DNA of 64,000 bases from Clostridium acidisoli DSM 12555 (GTDB lineage: Bacteria > Bacillota > Clostridia > Clostridiales > Clostridiaceae): NCBI RefSeq assembly GCF_900176305.1, contig NZ_FWXH01000008.1, positions 59,724 to 123,723 of the forward strand, written 5' to 3'. The notes below the pieces were generated by a model that was not told where the DNA came from, searched no databases, and was given only the letters and a program-made list of their open reading frames with translations. The position numbers were made by a program, and so were the translations under genes. The first letter of the stretch is position 1; each line of letters begins with the position of its first letter. This document shows positions 1 to 8,795 of this stretch, one piece after another.

Positions 1-1059
1 GAATGTCATAATGAATGGGAGATTACCTTTGAAGAAATACATCGAAATGGAGCAATAGCATATGCTATATACAATTATGTAAATTATACTGGAGATAAAG
101 ATTATTTGACTGAATATGGTTTAGATGTATTAGTTGAGATATCAAGATTTTGGGAAGAAAGAGTAAATTATTCAGATGCAAAAGGTAAATATGTAATTCT
201 AGGAGTAACTGGACCAAATGAGTATGAAAACAATGTAAACAATAATTGGTATACTAATAGAATAGCAGCATGGACTATGGAATATACATTAGAAGTTTTA
301 TTAAAATTAAAAGATGAAGCGCCACAAAAATATAATGATTGTATTAAGAAGCTTAAACTAAAAGAATGTGAAGTCAATAAGTGGAAAGACATTATAAAAA
401 ATATGTATTACCCCATGGATGAAAAATTCAATATATTTTTGCAGCAGGATGGATACATGGATAAGGAGCAAATATTGGTAAAGGATTTACCTAAAGAAAA
501 TCTTCCACTAGGTAAACATTGGTCTTGGGATAGAATTTTAAGATCATGTTTTATAAAACAAGCAGATGTTCTTCAAGGATTATATTTTCTTGGACATTTA
601 TATGATGACAATACAATAAGAAGAAATTATGAATTTTATGAGCCAAGAACTGTTCATGAATCATCTTTATCACCATGTATACATTCGATTTTAGCATCAA
701 GATTAGGCATGAATTATAAAGCTTATGAAATGTATCTTCAAACATCAAGACTAGACATAGATAATTATAATGATGATACAGAAGATGGTTGTCACATAAC
801 TAGTATGGCGGGAACGTGGATGTCAATTGTTGAGGGGTTCGGAGGCTTAAAAGTAAAAAATGATGTATTGACATTGAATCCTTCTATACCTGAAAAATGG
901 GAGACTTTTTCTTTTAATATTATGTATAGAGGTTTTTTGCTTAAGATAAGGGTAGAAAAAAATCATGTTAAAATTAGTAATGATAGCGATAAAGAAATAC
1001 AAGTAGTAGTTAAAGATAATTTATATACTATTTTAGGGAAAAAGGCTATAGAGATTTAA
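1..1059 (+). CDS. Glycoside hydrolase family 65 disaccharide phosphorylase, 3' part
   Basis: The reading frame is open from base 1, so the gene starts outside the window; about 352 C-terminal residues are present. GH65 enzymes split a disaccharide such as maltose, trehalose or kojibiose with phosphate to give beta-glucose-1-phosphate and glucose in the cytoplasm. The first residues read EWEITFEEIHRNG, the GH65 active-site block that carries the catalytic acid Glu. VTGPNEYENNVNNN follows, then the C-terminal beta-sandwich that ends the family. The resemblance is closest to maltose phosphorylases from memory, but substrate cannot be decided from this part. A hairpin terminator follows at once, and the next gene is convergent. 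Confidence 0.85.
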   Translation, partial: ECHNEWEITFEEIHRNGAIAYAIYNYVNYTGDKDYLTEYGLDVLVEISRFWEERVNYSDAKGKYVILGVTGPNEYENNVNNNWYTNRIAAWTMEYTLEVLLKLKDEAPQKYNDCIKKLKLKECEVNKWKDIIKNMYYPMDEKFNIFLQQDGYMDKEQILVKDLPKENLPLGKHWSWDRILRSCFIKQADVLQGLYFLGHLYDDNTIRRNYEFYEPRTVHESSLSPCIHSILASRLGMNYKAYEMYLQTSRLDIDNYNDDTEDGCHITSMAGTWMSIVEGFGGLKVKNDVLTLNPSIPEKWETFSFNIMYRGFLLKIRVEKNHVKISNDSDKEIQVVVKDNLYTILGKKAIEI

Positions 1060-1071
1060 TAAGATTAGGAC

Positions 1072-1110
1072 AAAGAGTTTAACATTAATTAATACTTTGT
1101 TAAACTCTTT
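1072..1110. terminator. Bidirectional hairpin terminator
   Basis: A perfect 13-bp inverted repeat (1072-1084 with 1098-1110, arm AAAGAGTTTAACA) lies between the convergent GH65 gene and the HTH regulator. The A-rich left end and T-rich right end let it act on both strands. Confidence 0.8.
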
Positions 1111-2075
1111 TATAATTCTGCAATTATATTTCCAATCTCAGTTAAGTCATATCCGCCAATTCCACTTAATTCTGTTTTGAAAGATTCTGAACGTATTATT
1201 TCTATAATAGCTTGAAAAGGTGGTTTAGCTAAGTCTTCTTTTTTTATAACTAACTCATAACGTTCTTTTTGAAGTGGAATAAAATCAATATCTTTAACTT
1301 GAAGGCCGTTTTTTTCATTTCCAATTGCAACGTCGGCACCATTTCGGGCAACTATACTAGCAACTGTAAGATGAGATAGACATTCTCTATCGTAACCATC
1401 TATATCATTCCCACTAATGTTTAGAAGACGTAGATGTTCATCTAAAAGAATTCTTGTTCCGCATCCCTTTTCTCTGTTAACAAGCTTCACGTCTGGACGT
1501 TTTAAATCTTCCCAAGTTTTAATGTTTTTTGGATTTCCTTTTTGAACATAGAAACCTTGCATCCGGCAAGCAAGATGAATTATTATACATGGAACTCCGG
1601 GGAGCATTCTTCTTACATAAGGTATATTGTATTCACCAGTATCACCGTCCCAAAGATGAGTAGTGGCTACTTGAATTTTTCCAAAATAAAGTGCAAGTAA
1701 ACCATTATAACTACCAACATATGATCGGTAAGTTCTTACTCCATCAGGGTGATATTCTAAGTATCTGGATAATATATCTAGAAGTATATCCTGACCACAG
1801 ATTACAAATCCATTGTTTGGAATCATGTTTTCATAATATATGTCGGAAGGACTGGTATAGGATATATTGTTATCATCAGAATTTTTTGTGAAATTCTGAT
1901 GTGAGTTTTTTGATCTATTTTTATATTCTTCAACATCTTTTACATCAATTCTAATTTTTTTCCCAACCTTATATCCGTTAAGTTCCCCTCTTTTTATTAA
2001 TTCATAAACTGTATTTTTGGTTATGCTTAATATTTCAGCAACCTCTTGAGGTGTCAAAGCTTTATCTTCCAACAT
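1110..2075 (-). CDS. HTH regulator with periplasmic-binding-type (molybdate) domain
   Basis: The protein has 321 residues. Residues about 5-55 are an excisionase-type helix-turn-helix (LTPQEVAEILSITKNTVYEL). Residues about 85-320 are a type-2 periplasmic-binding-protein domain of the COG1910 kind, as in one-component molybdate-sensing regulators; there is no signal peptide, so the sensor is cytoplasmic. It lies divergent from nifH across 610 bp, and modA/modB are in the nif operon. I infer that it reads molybdate or tungstate availability and may control itself and/or the nif-mod operon. The ligand is inferred from family and context; another oxyanion or small molecule is possible. Confidence 0.75.
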   Translation of the reverse strand: MLEDKALTPQEVAEILSITKNTVYELIKRGELNGYKVGKKIRIDVKDVEEYKNRSKNSHQNFTKNSDDNNISYTSPSDIYYENMIPNNGFVICGQDILLDILSRYLEYHPDGVRTYRSYVGSYNGLLALYFGKIQVATTHLWDGDTGEYNIPYVRRMLPGVPCIIIHLACRMQGFYVQKGNPKNIKTWEDLKRPDVKLVNREKGCGTRILLDEHLRLLNISGNDIDGYDRECLSHLTVASIVARNGADVAIGNEKNGLQVKDIDFIPLQKERYELVIKKEDLAKPPFQAIIEIIRSESFKTELSGIGGYDLTEIGNIIAEL

Positions 2076-2220
2076 AAAAATCCACCTTCTTAAATTATTA
2101 AAATATAAAATTATTTGAGAGTTTATTGATATATTAATATATATAATACAATATTAATATATATTAATAAAAAAAACAACTTATAAATTATTAGAAGCTA
2201 AATTTGGAAACAAAAGGGAG

Positions 2221-2257
2221 AGAGGGATGTTTAGCAATTTATGTTAAACATCCCTCT
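2221..2257. repeat. 13-bp perfect inverted repeat (hairpin)
   Basis: AGAGGGATGTTTA (2221-2233) pairs with 2245-2257 around an 11-nt loop. No T-tract follows on the + strand. On the - strand the hairpin would be followed by a short T-rich run. It may be an operator or the end of a small RNA; function unknown. Confidence 0.6.
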
Positions 2258-2399
2258 ATAGAAAATATTATTGAAACTAAATATCTATTTAATGCAAAAT
2301 TTGCAAAATAGCAAAAAAAATTTTAAAATTATAAATCTTTACAAAATTATATATAAAGCAATCAAAATGTTAAAAACAGTATATACAAATACAATAAGA

Positions 2400-2461
2400 T
2401 ATATAACATAATAAAACAATATAAAAATAAATTATGCAAACATTATATAACATAATAAAAC
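2400..2461. repeat. 18-bp exact direct repeat upstream of nifH
   Basis: TATATAACATAATAAAAC occurs at 2400-2417 and again at 2444-2461, 44 bp apart, close to four helical turns. The flanking bases differ. This suggests paired binding sites on one face of the helix, but low-complexity AT sequence is the alternative. Confidence 0.55.
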
Positions 2462-2483
2462 GTAAGTCAATTGCATAAAATGG

Positions 2484-2515
2484 TTTGATAATGAAAGCGC
2501 ATTTTCATTATCAAA
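2484..2515. promoter_or_regulatory. Perfect 13-bp inverted repeat, candidate operator
   Basis: TTTGATAATGAAA (2484-2496) and its exact complement (2503-2515) flank a 6-nt loop GCGCAT. It ends 22 bp before the TTGACA hexamer, the position expected of an activator or repressor site. It contains one of the few GC pockets in this region. Confidence 0.6.
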
Positions 2516-2525
2516 TTGATATATA

Positions 2526-2564
2526 ATTATAATTTAATTGACATTTAGTCAATAAAATTATAAT
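2526..2564 (+). promoter_or_regulatory. nifHp: Near-perfect palindrome overlapping candidate nifH promoter
   Basis: Arms 2526-2542 and 2548-2564 match at 16 of 17 positions around a 5-nt centre. The palindrome contains TTGACA (2538-2543) and ends in TATAAT (2559-2564; 15-bp spacing) or TAATTA (2561-2566; 17-bp spacing). A repressor bound here would cover a promoter. No transcript start is known, so the promoter call is tentative. Confidence 0.45.
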
Positions 2565-2682
2565 TATATTGATAAATTAATAATTTAATGATTGATTTAT
2601 TAAAGGGTTTATGATATATTTTGATAATAACAAACCTAGCAAGGAATTGTTATAACATTTTTTTATTTTAAGGGAGGAATAG

Positions 2683-3507
<825 letters not shown>

Positions 3508-3558
3508 TAGACAAAAAATCATTATAAAATATAAAATTATTTTTGGGGGGCAAATTTT

Positions 3559-3885
3559 ATGTTAATGATAAAGGCAATTATAAGACCAGAAAAAACAGGA
3601 ATAGTTCTTTCTGAATTATGCGATGCAGGTTTTCCAGCGGTAACAAAATATGATGTAGTTGGTAGAGGTAAACAAAGAGGCGTCAAAGTAGGAAATGTAC
3701 ATTATGATGAAATTCCTAAAGAAATGCTTATGTTAGTTGTAAATGATGATGATAAAGATGATGTAATTAAATTAATAATGAGAAATGCTAAAACAGGTGA
3801 GAAAGGTGCTTTTGGAGATGGAAAGATATTCGTAACACCTGTTGAAGAAGCATATACTATTAGCTCTAATTCAAAAGTGCTTTAG
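3559..3885 (+). CDS. nifI1: Nitrogenase PII-like regulator NifI1
   Basis: This 108-residue GlnB/PII-family protein works with NifI2. In archaea and anaerobes the NifI1-NifI2 complex switches nitrogenase activity off in response to ammonium by binding the MoFe protein, relieved by 2-oxoglutarate. The N-terminus MIKAIIRPEKT and the C-terminal GDGKIFVTPVEEAYTI are typical PII strands, and the T-loop region carries NVHYDEIPKEM. GGGGGG (3545-3550) favours the ATG at 3559 over the one at 3565. Its place between nifH and nifD is the usual position for nifI genes. Confidence 0.93.
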   Translation: MLMIKAIIRPEKTGIVLSELCDAGFPAVTKYDVVGRGKQRGVKVGNVHYDEIPKEMLMLVVNDDDKDDVIKLIMRNAKTGEKGAFGDGKIFVTPVEEAYTISSNSKVL

Positions 3886-3901
3886 CTTAGGAGGGGTCAA
3901 A

Positions 3902-4288
3902 ATGAAAGAAATTACCGCTATAATCAGAATGAATATGATTGGTAAGACAAAAGAAGCCCTTCTTAAGAGTAGTTTTCCATCATTTACTTGTAGAAAAGTA
4001 GTTGGAAGAGGAAAAAAGAAGGTTAATTACACTATGATTGATGATGATGCTGTTTCAAATAAAGTTATAGAAAATAAAAATGAGTTAGAAGAGATTTCAG
4101 AAGTGCATAGACTTATTTCAAAGAGAATGATAACCATGTTAGTTAATGATGAGGATGTACAGGAAGTTGTTGATTTAATAATTGATGTTAATAGAACTTC
4201 AAATCCAGGAGACGGAAAAATATTTATATCTCCTGTAACGGATGTGGTAAGGGTTAGAACTGGAGAAGTGGATGCAGAGGCATTATAA
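3902..4288 (+). CDS. nifI2: Nitrogenase PII-like regulator NifI2
   Basis: NifI2 is the 128-residue partner of NifI1 in post-translational nitrogenase switch-off. It starts MKEITAIIRMNMIGKT, carries the longer NifI2-type central loop (NKVIENKNELEEISE) and ends GDGKIFISPVTDVVRVRTGE. The frame is open further upstream to 3842, but AGGAGGGG (3890-3897) ends four bases before the ATG at 3902, and the family begins there. It starts 16 bp after the nifI1 stop and precedes nifD by 26 bp. Confidence 0.93.
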   Translation: MKEITAIIRMNMIGKTKEALLKSSFPSFTCRKVVGRGKKKVNYTMIDDDAVSNKVIENKNELEEISEVHRLISKRMITMLVNDEDVQEVVDLIIDVNRTSNPGDGKIFISPVTDVVRVRTGEVDAEAL

Positions 4289-4314
4289 AAATTAAGAGAG
4301 GTGAACTTAATAAT

Positions 4315-5925
4315 ATGATAGAAGATATGAATAAAGTTGTTGATATAGCGCTTGAAAAATATCCAGCTAAAGCTTTTAAAACTAGAAAAAGTCACATTGT
4401 TATTAAGACTAAGGAAGAACCCCAACCAGTTATTCAAGCTAATGTAAGAACAGTACCAGGAGTAATCACAGCTAGAGGCTGTTGTTATGCTGGTTGCAAA
4501 GGGGTTGTTATGGGACCTATAAAAGATATGGTTCATATAACACATGGTCCTATTGGATGTGCTTTTTATACTTGGGGTGGAAGAAGATTCAAATCCAAAC
4601 CAGAAGAAGGTGGTCAAAACTTCAATGAATATGTATTCTGCACAGACATTGCAGAAAGCGACATAGTTTTTGGTGGTGTACCTAAATTAAAACAAGCAAT
4701 AAAGGAAGCTGTTGAAATTTTTCATCCAAAAGCTATAGGTATTTATGCAACATGTCCAGTTGGACTTATAGGTGATGATATAATGGCGGTTGCTCAAGAA
4801 TCTAAGAAGCTTTATGGAATAGATGTTCTTGCTTTCAGCTGTGAAGGATATAAAGGGGTAACACAATCTGCTGGACACCATATAGCAAATAATACTGTTA
4901 TGAGTGAAATTATAGGAAAAGGAAATCATGAACACAAGAATTATTCTATAAACATTTTAGGCGAATACAATATTGGTGGAGATGCTTGGGAAATGGAAAG
5001 AGTACTAAGTAAAATTGGTTATAATGTTGTAGCTACTCTTACTGGTGATGCAAGTTATGAAAAAGTTCAAAATGCTCATACAGCAGATTTAAATTTAGTT
5101 CAATGTCATAGATCAATTAACTATATTGCAGAAATGATGGAAACTAAGTATGGAATGCCATGGATTAAATGTAATTTTATCGGTGTGGATGGAACAATAG
5201 AAACATTAAGAGATATGGCTAAATTTTTCGATGATCCTGAACTTACTAAAAAAACAGAAGCTGTTATAGCAGAGGAACTTGCTGAAATCGAGGGAGAAAT
5301 GGAATATTATAAGGACAAACTTGATGGAAGAACCGCTTGCCTATATGTTGGTGGTTCAAGATCTCACACTTATCAAAATTTACTTTCTAGCCTTGGTGTA
5401 AATACTATTGTTGCAGGTTTTGAATTTGCTCATAGAGATGATTATGAGGGAGACGAAGTTAGACCAACAATTAAAATTGATGCGGATAGTAAAAATATTC
5501 CTGAAATAACAGTTAAACCAGATGAAGAAAAATATCGTGTAGTAATACCAAAGGAGAAAGTTGAACAACTTAAAAAAGAAGGAGTACCAATAGGTTACTA
5601 TGGTGGTATGGTCAAGGATATGGATGATAATACATTGATGATCGATGATATGAATCATCATGAAATGGATGTAATATTGAAAACATTAAATCCTGACATG
5701 TTCTTAACTGGTATAAAAGAAAAATATATAATTCAAAAAATGGGAGTTTTGTCAAGACAACTTCATTCATACGATTATACAGGTCCATATGCGGGTTTTA
5801 GGGGTGCACTTATATTTGCAAGAGAACTTGCCGCAGGAGTTCACACTCCAGCTTGGGGTTATGTAATACCACCTTGGAAGAAAGAAGCGTTATTAGAAGG
5901 TAAAGTTGTTGGAGGTGAAGAGTAA
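4315..5925 (+). CDS. nifD: Nitrogenase MoFe protein alpha chain
   Basis: NifD (536 residues) carries the FeMo-cofactor and half of the P-cluster. P-cluster ligands are Cys56 (ARGC), Cys82 (GPIGC) and Cys147 (TCPVGLIGDD). The cofactor ligand is Cys264 (VQCHRS), and His484 (LHSYDYTGPYAGFRG) matches the Mo-binding histidine. The active-site His195 equivalent is His188 (SAGHHIAN). Residues about 375-430 hold the extra segment (KIDADSKNIPEITV) typical of the long clostridial NifD, which in C. pasteurianum is 533 residues. The ATG at 4315 follows AGAGAGG; an ATG at 4327 is an alternative. It overlaps nifK by one base (TAATG), implying coupled translation. Confidence 0.98.
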   Translation: MIEDMNKVVDIALEKYPAKAFKTRKSHIVIKTKEEPQPVIQANVRTVPGVITARGCCYAGCKGVVMGPIKDMVHITHGPIGCAFYTWGGRRFKSKPEEGGQNFNEYVFCTDIAESDIVFGGVPKLKQAIKEAVEIFHPKAIGIYATCPVGLIGDDIMAVAQESKKLYGIDVLAFSCEGYKGVTQSAGHHIANNTVMSEIIGKGNHEHKNYSINILGEYNIGGDAWEMERVLSKIGYNVVATLTGDASYEKVQNAHTADLNLVQCHRSINYIAEMMETKYGMPWIKCNFIGVDGTIETLRDMAKFFDDPELTKKTEAVIAEELAEIEGEMEYYKDKLDGRTACLYVGGSRSHTYQNLLSSLGVNTIVAGFEFAHRDDYEGDEVRPTIKIDADSKNIPEITVKPDEEKYRVVIPKEKVEQLKKEGVPIGYYGGMVKDMDDNTLMIDDMNHHEMDVILKTLNPDMFLTGIKEKYIIQKMGVLSRQLHSYDYTGPYAGFRGALIFARELAAGVHTPAWGYVIPPWKKEALLEGKVVGGEE

Positions 5926-7286
5926 TGCTAGATGCAACACCAAAGGAAATTAAAGAAAGAAAAAGATTAAGAATAAACCCAGCCAAAACATGTCAACCAG
6001 TAGGAGCAATGTATGCTGCACTAGGAATCCATAATTGTCTTCCTCATAGTCATGGATCACAAGGTTGCTGTTCGTATCATAGGACAGTACTTTCAAGACA
6101 TTTTAAGGAACCAGCAATGGCATCTACAAGCTCATTTACTGAAGGTGCTAGTGTATTTGGTGGAGGAGCAAATGTAAAGACCGCTGTCAAAAATATATTT
6201 GCATTGTACAATCCAGATATAATAGCTATTCATACAACCTGCCTTTCTGAAACTATAGGAGACGATTTACCTACTTATATAAGAGATATGGAAATACCAG
6301 AAGGTAAAATGGTTATTCATGCAAACACACCAAGTTACGTTGGATCACATATTACTGGCTTTTCCAATATGGTAAAAGGAATGGTTGAGTATCTCTCAAA
6401 AAATACTGGAGAGAAAAATGGAAAATTCAATGTAATACCAGGTTTTGTTAGTCCAGCAGATATGAAAGAAATGAAAAGAATATTTAAATTAATGGATATA
6501 CCATATAATATGTTTCCAGATACTAGCGGAGTTTTAGATGCGCCTAATACAGGAAAATTTGAAATGTACCCTAAAGGTGGAGCAACCATTTCTGATATAC
6601 AAGATGCAGGAAATTCAGAAATGACTGTAGCTTTTGGAAACTATGCTTCTGAACTTGGAGCAGTTACTTTAGAGAAGAGGTGTAAAGTACCATTTAAAAC
6701 ACTTCATACTCCAATTGGAATAGATGCTATGGATGACCTTCTTATGTTTTTAGCAAAAGAAACAGGAAAAGAAATTCCTGAAGAACTAGAAATAGAAAGA
6801 GGTCAGTTAGTTGATTTAATGCTAGATAGTTACCAATATTTTCATGGTAAAAAAGTAGCAATAGTTGGAGATCCAGATTTAGTTATTGCACTTTCTCAGT
6901 TTGTAATAGCATTAGGCATGATACCTAAATATGTGATAACAGGTACACCAGGACCTATATTTCAAAAAGAAATTAAAGCTATGATGGCAGAAGCAGGAGT
7001 AGAAGGTACTGTTAAAGCTGAAGGTGATTTCTTTGAGGTACATCAATGGATAAAAAATGAAGGTGTAGATTTGCTTATGTCTAACACATATGGAAAATTT
7101 ATTGCTAGGGAAGAAGATATTCCATTTATAAGATTTGGTTTTCCTATAATGGATAGGTATGGACATCAATATACACCTATGGTTGGATACAGTGGTGCAA
7201 TAAAACTTGTGGAATCAATGAGTAATGTTATGCTTGATAAAATAGAAAGAGAATGTTTAGAAGAAGATTTTGAAGTAGTAAGATAA
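5925..7286 (+). CDS. nifK: Nitrogenase MoFe protein beta chain
   Basis: NifK (453 residues) completes the alpha2beta2 MoFe protein and provides the other P-cluster ligands: Cys23 (AKTCQPVG), Cys48 (GSQGCCSYHR) and Cys106 (HTTCLSETIGDD). These are at the same numbers as in C. pasteurianum NifK. It has the short N-terminus of clostridial NifK, complementing the long NifD. Its ATG overlaps the nifD stop. A strong stem-loop lies just after the stop, before nifE. Confidence 0.98.
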   Translation: MLDATPKEIKERKRLRINPAKTCQPVGAMYAALGIHNCLPHSHGSQGCCSYHRTVLSRHFKEPAMASTSSFTEGASVFGGGANVKTAVKNIFALYNPDIIAIHTTCLSETIGDDLPTYIRDMEIPEGKMVIHANTPSYVGSHITGFSNMVKGMVEYLSKNTGEKNGKFNVIPGFVSPADMKEMKRIFKLMDIPYNMFPDTSGVLDAPNTGKFEMYPKGGATISDIQDAGNSEMTVAFGNYASELGAVTLEKRCKVPFKTLHTPIGIDAMDDLLMFLAKETGKEIPEELEIERGQLVDLMLDSYQYFHGKKVAIVGDPDLVIALSQFVIALGMIPKYVITGTPGPIFQKEIKAMMAEAGVEGTVKAEGDFFEVHQWIKNEGVDLLMSNTYGKFIAREEDIPFIRFGFPIMDRYGHQYTPMVGYSGAIKLVESMSNVMLDKIERECLEEDFEVVR

Positions 7287-7304
7287 CTGAAATTTATAAG
7301 GTGA

Positions 7305-7337
7305 TTTGGATTCAAGATAAATTTTCTTGAATCCAAA
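7305..7337 (+). repeat. Intercistronic stem-loop between nifK and nifE
   Basis: A perfect 13-bp stem (arm TTTGGATTCAAGA, 7305-7317 with 7325-7337) closes a 7-nt loop TAAATTT. No run of T follows, so it is not a classic terminator. It more likely stabilises the upstream nifHDK message or lowers read-through into nifE. Confidence 0.7.
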
Positions 7338-7380
7338 CTTTAATATAGCTAATTTACTTTACTTTATTGGAGGTGAAGTT

Positions 7381-8775
7381 ATGGAGAGTAAAATGCATGA
7401 TTATAGTAATGTAACAAATCAAGAGGATGATAGGCAAGAGAGAGGAAAAAATTTAAAAATTATAACTCAAAGGGAGAAATCAGTCTGTTATAACTCAAAA
7501 AACAAACAGGGATTAATGAGCTGTGAAACAAATAGTGTAGCAGGAGCAGTAAGTCAAAGAGCATGTGTTTATTGTGGAGCAAGAGTTGTTTTAAATCCCA
7601 TAACTGATGCATATCATTTGGTTCATGGACCAATTGGTTGTGCAAGTTATACATGGGATATAAGAGGAAGTCTTAGTAGTGGATCTGAAGCTTATAGAAA
7701 TAGCTATTCTACAGATCTAAGAGAAACTGATGTAATTTTTGGAGGAGAAAAAAAACTTTCAGCAGCAATAGATGAAATTGTAGAAGAACATCATCCTAAA
7801 GTAATATTTGTTTATTCTACTTGTATAGTTGGAGTTATCGGAGATGACACAGATGCAATTTGTAAAGCAGCAGAAAAAAAACATTCCATAAGAGTTATAC
7901 CAGTAAAGTCTCCAGGTTTTGCAGGTAATAAATCCACTGGTTATAGAGCGGCATGTAATGCACTTATAAACCTTATGGGGGATAACAAAAATGAAGAAAA
8001 GATAAATGCTATTAACTTTTTGGGGGATTTTAATTTATCAGGGGAGATTTGGATTGCTAAAGGGTATTTAAAAAAAATAGGCATCGATGTATTAGCAACA
8101 TTTACTGGTGATGGAAAGTATGATGAAATAATACAGGCACAAAAAGCAAAATTAAATATTGTGCAATGTGCAGGGTCCATGCATTATTTAGCAGGGAGAA
8201 TGGAGGAACTTTATGATATACCATATATTAATATAAGTTTTATAGGTCTAGCTGATACAAAAAGTTCTATTTTAAAAATTGCAGATATAATGGGCGATGA
8301 AAAAACTTTAAAAAGAGCTGAGCAGCTAATTGAAGATGAAGAGAAGAACATTGAAAAGGACATTGAATATTACAGGGGGAGGCTTGCTGGTAAAAGAGCA
8401 GCAATTTTTGTTGGCGGAGGATTTAAAGCAATATCTTTAATTAAACAATTTAGAGACCTAGGAATGGATACAGTTATGGTTGGAACTCAAACTGGAAAGG
8501 CAGAGGATTATGAAGTAATAAGAAGCATAACATCTGAAGGAACAGTAATACTAGATGATGCAAACCCATATGAACTTGAAAAGTTCATACTAGAACAAGG
8601 TGCAGATATATTGGTTGGTGGAGTTAAAGAGAGACCACTGGCTTATAAGCTAGGAATTGCTTTTTGTGACCATAATCATGAAAGAAAACATGCTTTAAGT
8701 GGATTTGTTGGGGCTGTAAATTTTGCAAAAGAGATAGATTTAACTGTAAATAGTCCCGTATGGAACTATGTATAA
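7381..8775 (+). CDS. nifE: FeMo-cofactor scaffold protein NifE
   Basis: NifE (464 residues) and the NifN part of the next protein form the NifEN scaffold on which the NifB product is matured to FeMo-cofactor with Mo and homocitrate. It is homologous to NifD: RACVYCGARVV, HGPIGCASYTWD and STCIVGVIGDD give the three Fe-S cysteines, and FLGDFNLSGE and LNIVQCAGSMHYL are recognisable NifE blocks. The frame is open from 7327, but GGAGGTGA at 7370-7377 selects the ATG at 7381; the upstream part would lie in the stem-loop. Confidence 0.95.
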   Translation: MESKMHDYSNVTNQEDDRQERGKNLKIITQREKSVCYNSKNKQGLMSCETNSVAGAVSQRACVYCGARVVLNPITDAYHLVHGPIGCASYTWDIRGSLSSGSEAYRNSYSTDLRETDVIFGGEKKLSAAIDEIVEEHHPKVIFVYSTCIVGVIGDDTDAICKAAEKKHSIRVIPVKSPGFAGNKSTGYRAACNALINLMGDNKNEEKINAINFLGDFNLSGEIWIAKGYLKKIGIDVLATFTGDGKYDEIIQAQKAKLNIVQCAGSMHYLAGRMEELYDIPYINISFIGLADTKSSILKIADIMGDEKTLKRAEQLIEDEEKNIEKDIEYYRGRLAGKRAAIFVGGGFKAISLIKQFRDLGMDTVMVGTQTGKAEDYEVIRSITSEGTVILDDANPYELEKFILEQGADILVGGVKERPLAYKLGIAFCDHNHERKHALSGFVGAVNFAKEIDLTVNSPVWNYV

Positions 8776-8795
8776 AATAAGGAGGTGACTTTGTT

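Noticed and set aside
3842..3901. 20-residue N-terminal extension of NifI2
   Set aside because: It overlaps nifI1 out of frame and lacks PII similarity; AGGAGGGG points to 3902.
4027..4617. Long minus-strand reading frame opposite nifI2/nifD
   Set aside because: It is a shadow of real genes, with no ribosome site and Ser/Thr-rich composition typical of antisense frames.
7327..7380. Longer NifE start at 7327
   Set aside because: The ATG lies inside the 3' arm of the nifK-nifE stem-loop and has no ribosome site, whereas GGAGGTGA precedes 7381.
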